DNA from: XYA12-FULL-58-9 sp001798605
GTDB taxonomy: Bacteria; Myxococcota; XYA12-FULL-58-9
Length of the DNA stretch: 8,212 bases
Assembly (NCBI GenBank): GCA_036736205.1
Contig: DAINMX010000275.1
Span: 1 to 8,212 of the forward strand
Direction of reading: 5' to 3'
This document shows, in pieces, positions 6,270-8,212 of the stretch; the stretch's first letter is position 1; each line of letters starts with the position of its first letter. Below the pieces are notes generated by a model. The model saw nothing but the letters and a program-made list of their open reading frames with translations, ran no database searches and was not told the origin of the DNA. Made by a program: the position numbers and the translations under genes.

Positions 6270-8212
6270 TCAATAACACCTGTTACACGAAGAGCACGTG
6301 AAGTCGGCACCCACATACATTGTACTTGTGCCCACGGTGATTTCGCATGCCTGCCCCGCAGAGAAACTGCTGCACGCATCACCCCAATAGGTGTGCGAGC
6401 CTACAGGGTAGAAGTAATATCGGGTGCCCTCGGGGACATCGACTGAGCATTGGTCGTAACACGCATAGCCATTCCACCCACATTGGATGGAATCCCATTG
6501 GCCGTCCCAGTCAAAACCGCTCACATAGCCATCCCCATAGGTGTCGACGTCAATCCTTTGGGTGGGCACAAACGAGGCGTCAACGGTCTGGTTGCCATCC
6601 ATGGTCACCGTACAGGAGTTCGAAGACCCGCCACTGCACCCGGCAGTCCATTCCGACAGCGCGCAACCGTACCCCGGGTTGGCCGTGACCGTCACTTGAG
6701 TGCCGTGGGTGAAGTTACTGTTACAGGTAGAGCCACAGTTGATTCCCGCGGGGCTCGAGGTCAGGGTAGAAGAGGTAGCACAGGTACCACCGTTCTTGTG
6801 GACTGTCAGTGAGAAGGACAGCTTGGTGAACACCGCCCCCACGGTGGTGTTGGCACCCAAGTTCACCGTGCAGGTGCTACCATTGACCGACGAGCAACCG
6901 GACCAACCACCAAAAAGTGTCCCATAGGGCGCGTCGGCAGTGAGCGTTACCACAGTGCCTTGCGCAAAGGTGCTCGCACAGGTCGTGCCGCAATTGATAC
7001 CTGCCGGAGTCGACGTCACGGTACCATTGCTCGCACCGTCACCGGTCTTGTTCACCGTCAGGGTGTAGCTCGGCACAAAGGTGGCCGTGATCGTGGTGTC
7101 CGCCTCGATCGTGAAAGCACACTGTACAATGCCGCCCCCCCCGCAGCCGCCGCCGCCCGACCAACCAGAGAACGCGTAGTTTGTGCCCGGTGCCGCCGTC
7201 AACGTTACCACCGTCCCGTGGTCGTACACCGCGCCGCAGTAACCACCACAGGCAATGCCCTCCGGAGTCGAGGTCACTGTGCCCGTCCCCTCTTTGTACA
7301 CGCTCAGCGTGTAGGTCTTGAGCGCAAACTTGGCCGTCACATTGCGTGCCAAGTTCATCGTGAGCACGCAAGTCGTTGCCGTTGTGCAGGTGTCCTTGTC
7401 CCCACCCCAGCCCGTAAAATTACTAATTGCGTTGGGCGCGGCTGTCAGCGTGATGGTCGTACCACTCACATAGGATTCCGTGCAATCTGAGCCGCCCGAG
7501 CCGCAATTGATACCTGGGGGACTCGAGGTCACTGTGCCTAACCCACTGCCCGTCGTTGGGTCTACGGTCAACGTGTAGGATGGCCCGGTGGTGTTGAACG
7601 TGGCGGTGACCGACTTCGCGGCGTTCATGGTCACCACACAGGTGGCAGCCGTACCACAGGAGGCTCCATCCCCAGACCAACCGGCAAAGGTGCTGCTGGC
7701 ACCAGCCGCCGCGGAGAGTGTCACCACGGTGCCAATGTTGAAATAAAGGGAGCACGTCGAGCCACAGCTAATGCCCGCCGGGGTCGAGGTCACCGTGCCC
7801 GTGCCCGTGCCCGCTTTGGTCACTGTTAGAGCATAGGGGCCGGTTGTCGCGTCGAAACTGGCAGTCACGTTCTTTACCGCACTCATGGTCACCACACAGG
7901 TGGCAGCCGTACCACAGGATGACCCATCCCCACTCCAATAGGCAAAGATACTATTGGTGCTTGCGTTGGCCGTGGCCGTCAGCGTGACGGTCGTACCACT
8001 GACATAGGATTCCGTGCAATCGGAGCCGCAGTTGATGCCCGCTGGACTTGAGGTCACTGTGCCTGGATCGCCAACAATGGTCCCAGGGCCCTGTTTGGTC
8101 ACTGTCAGAGCGTAGGTGGTGCCTGACGTATTGAACGTGGCCGTAACCGACTTGGCTGCACTCATGGTCACCACACAGGTGGCAGTCGTACCACAGGATG
8201 TCCCGTCCCCAG
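6270..8212 (-). CDS. Secreted repeat protein with divergent InlB B-type (Flg_new_2-like) Cys-paired repeats, N-terminus outside the window
   Basis: The minus-strand frame is open from the window edge (8212) to TGA at 6270-6272, so at least 646 residues are present and the start is missing; the GTG near 8174 is internal to a repeat. The visible part is a partial repeat, six full copies of about 82-93 residues, and a diverged last copy. Each copy reads YxLTV, GTVTSxPAGI, CGxxC, a GTxVTLTA strand, FxGWSG, a second cysteine pair, and a closing VTATF strand. This is the pattern of divergent InlB B-repeats, beta-rich modules common in extracellular bacterial proteins. The regular four cysteines per copy suggest two disulfides in each. 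Composition is Thr/Ser/Gly-rich with almost no Lys or Arg in the first copies, fitting a secreted or surface fibre. The C-terminus ends in a CxxCxxC motif and lacks the MYXO-CTERM tail of the facing gene. Role probably adhesion or surface structure (inference). Confidence 0.93.
   Translation of the reverse strand, partial: GDGTSCGTTATCVVTMSAAKSVTATFNTSGTTYALTVTKQGPGTIVGDPGTVTSSPAGINCGSDCTESYVSGTTVTLTATANASTNSIFAYWSGDGSSCGTAATCVVTMSAVKNVTASFDATTGPYALTVTKAGTGTGTVTSTPAGISCGSTCSLYFNIGTVVTLSAAAGASSTFAGWSGDGASCGTAATCVVTMNAAKSVTATFNTTGPSYTLTVDPTTGSGLGTVTSSPPGINCGSGGSDCTESYVSGTTITLTAAPNAISNFTGWGGDKDTCTTATTCVLTMNLARNVTAKFALKTYTLSVYKEGTGTVTSTPEGIACGGYCGAVYDHGTVVTLTAAPGTNYAFSGWSGGGGCGGGGIVQCAFTIEADTTITATFVPSYTLTVNKTGDGASNGTVTSTPAGINCGTTCASTFAQGTVVTLTADAPYGTLFGGWSGCSSVNGSTCTVNLGANTTVGAVFTKLSFSLTVHKNGGTCATSSTLTSSPAGINCGSTCNSNFTHGTQVTVTANPGYGCALSEWTAGCSGGSSNSCTVTMDGNQTVDASFVPTQRIDVDTYGDGYVSGFDWDGQWDSIQCGWNGYACYDQCSVDVPEGTRYYFYPVGSHTYWGDACSSFSAGQACEITVGTSTMYVGADFTCSSCNRCY
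6273..6554 (-). other. Degenerate seventh repeat forming the C-terminal domain, with CxxCxxC end
   Basis: The last 94 residues do not look like the other repeats at first sight but keep their order: GDGYVSG, an IQCG..C core with extra cysteine, VPEGTRYYFYP where other copies have GTVVTLTA, a Trp (W597), a cysteine pair (C601, C610; residues counted from codon 8174), and the closing strand MYVGADF. Tyr, Trp and Asp replace the usual Thr and Ala. The protein then ends in TCSSCNRCY. It is probably a capping version of the same fold. Confidence 0.6.
6555..8114 (-). repeat. Array of six InlB-type repeats, mosaic at the DNA level
   Basis: In reading order the copies occupy 8114-7836 (R1), 7835-7578 (R2), 7577-7314 (R3), 7313-7068 (R4), 7067-6816 (R5) and 6815-6555 (R6). 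A partial copy lies upstream, from 8115 to the window edge. DNA identity is striking in places. A 36-base block at 7626-7661 (R2) is identical to 7884-7919 (R1) and has one mismatch to 8163-8198 in the partial copy. A 51-base block at 7444-7494 (R3) matches 7978-8028 (R1) with three mismatches. R4-R6 retain the protein pattern but little DNA identity. Confidence 0.92.
7135..7142 (-). repeat. G8 homopolymer tract in repeat R4 coding strand
   Basis: Eight consecutive C on the plus strand read as G8 on the coding strand, inside a Gly-rich loop (GGGGCGGGG) and next to GCC-type triplets (7143-7159). Tracts of this length are prone to polymerase slippage and to sequencing error. The frame is intact here. 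Confidence 0.8.

Noticed and set aside
6270..8174. Treating the GTG at 8174 as the true start of the repeat protein
   Set aside because: The frame continues unbroken to the window edge and reads GDGTSCG then TCVVTMSAAKS, which is the conserved second half of another repeat, so the true start is upstream of the window.
6555..8212. CRISPR-like array because of regular DNA repeats
   Set aside because: Periodicity of 246-279 bases, an uninterrupted coding frame and conserved protein repeats show a protein repeat array.

Overview
The window looks like a GC-rich, densely coded bacterial chromosome segment from Myxococcota or a close deltaproteobacterial-type relative (for example a bradymonad). 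This is an inference from gene content. It holds a PEGA/TPR envelope protein, a cysteine-rich lipoprotein-like protein, a DUF2723 (TMEM260-like) GT-C membrane protein, a trypsin-fold protease with calcium-binding EGF modules and a MYXO-CTERM-like tail, and a Cys-paired InlB-type repeat protein. No tRNA, rRNA, CRISPR array, transposase or phage gene was seen. No gene-free stretch exceeds 70 bases.

Layout: bases 1-103 are the tail of an upstream plus-strand gene. Four plus-strand genes follow with very tight spacing: the PEGA protein (138-1673), the Cys-rich lipoprotein (1670-2302, whose preferred TTG start overlaps the previous stop), the DUF2723 protein (2312-4603, 9 bases later) and the EGF-containing protease (4644-6203, 40 bases later). 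They are probably cotranscribed. A 66-base convergent gap carries a perfect 12-bp inverted repeat (6211-6252). From the other side, the minus-strand repeat protein (6270 to beyond 8212) ends here; its N-terminus lies outside the window.

Functionally, nearly everything encoded appears to work in or outside the envelope. The PEGA protein has a signal peptide and two C-terminal membrane segments. The lipoprotein, protease and repeat protein are secreted and rich in paired cysteines. The DUF2723 protein is a polytopic membrane protein of a family linked to protein O-glycosylation. A reasonable but untested reading is a surface module in which a glycosyltransferase may modify Ser/Thr-rich secreted partners. 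The clearest evolutionary signal is in the repeat gene: its repeats are mosaics of one another at the DNA level, with near-identical blocks swapped between non-adjacent copies and increasing divergence toward the C-terminus.
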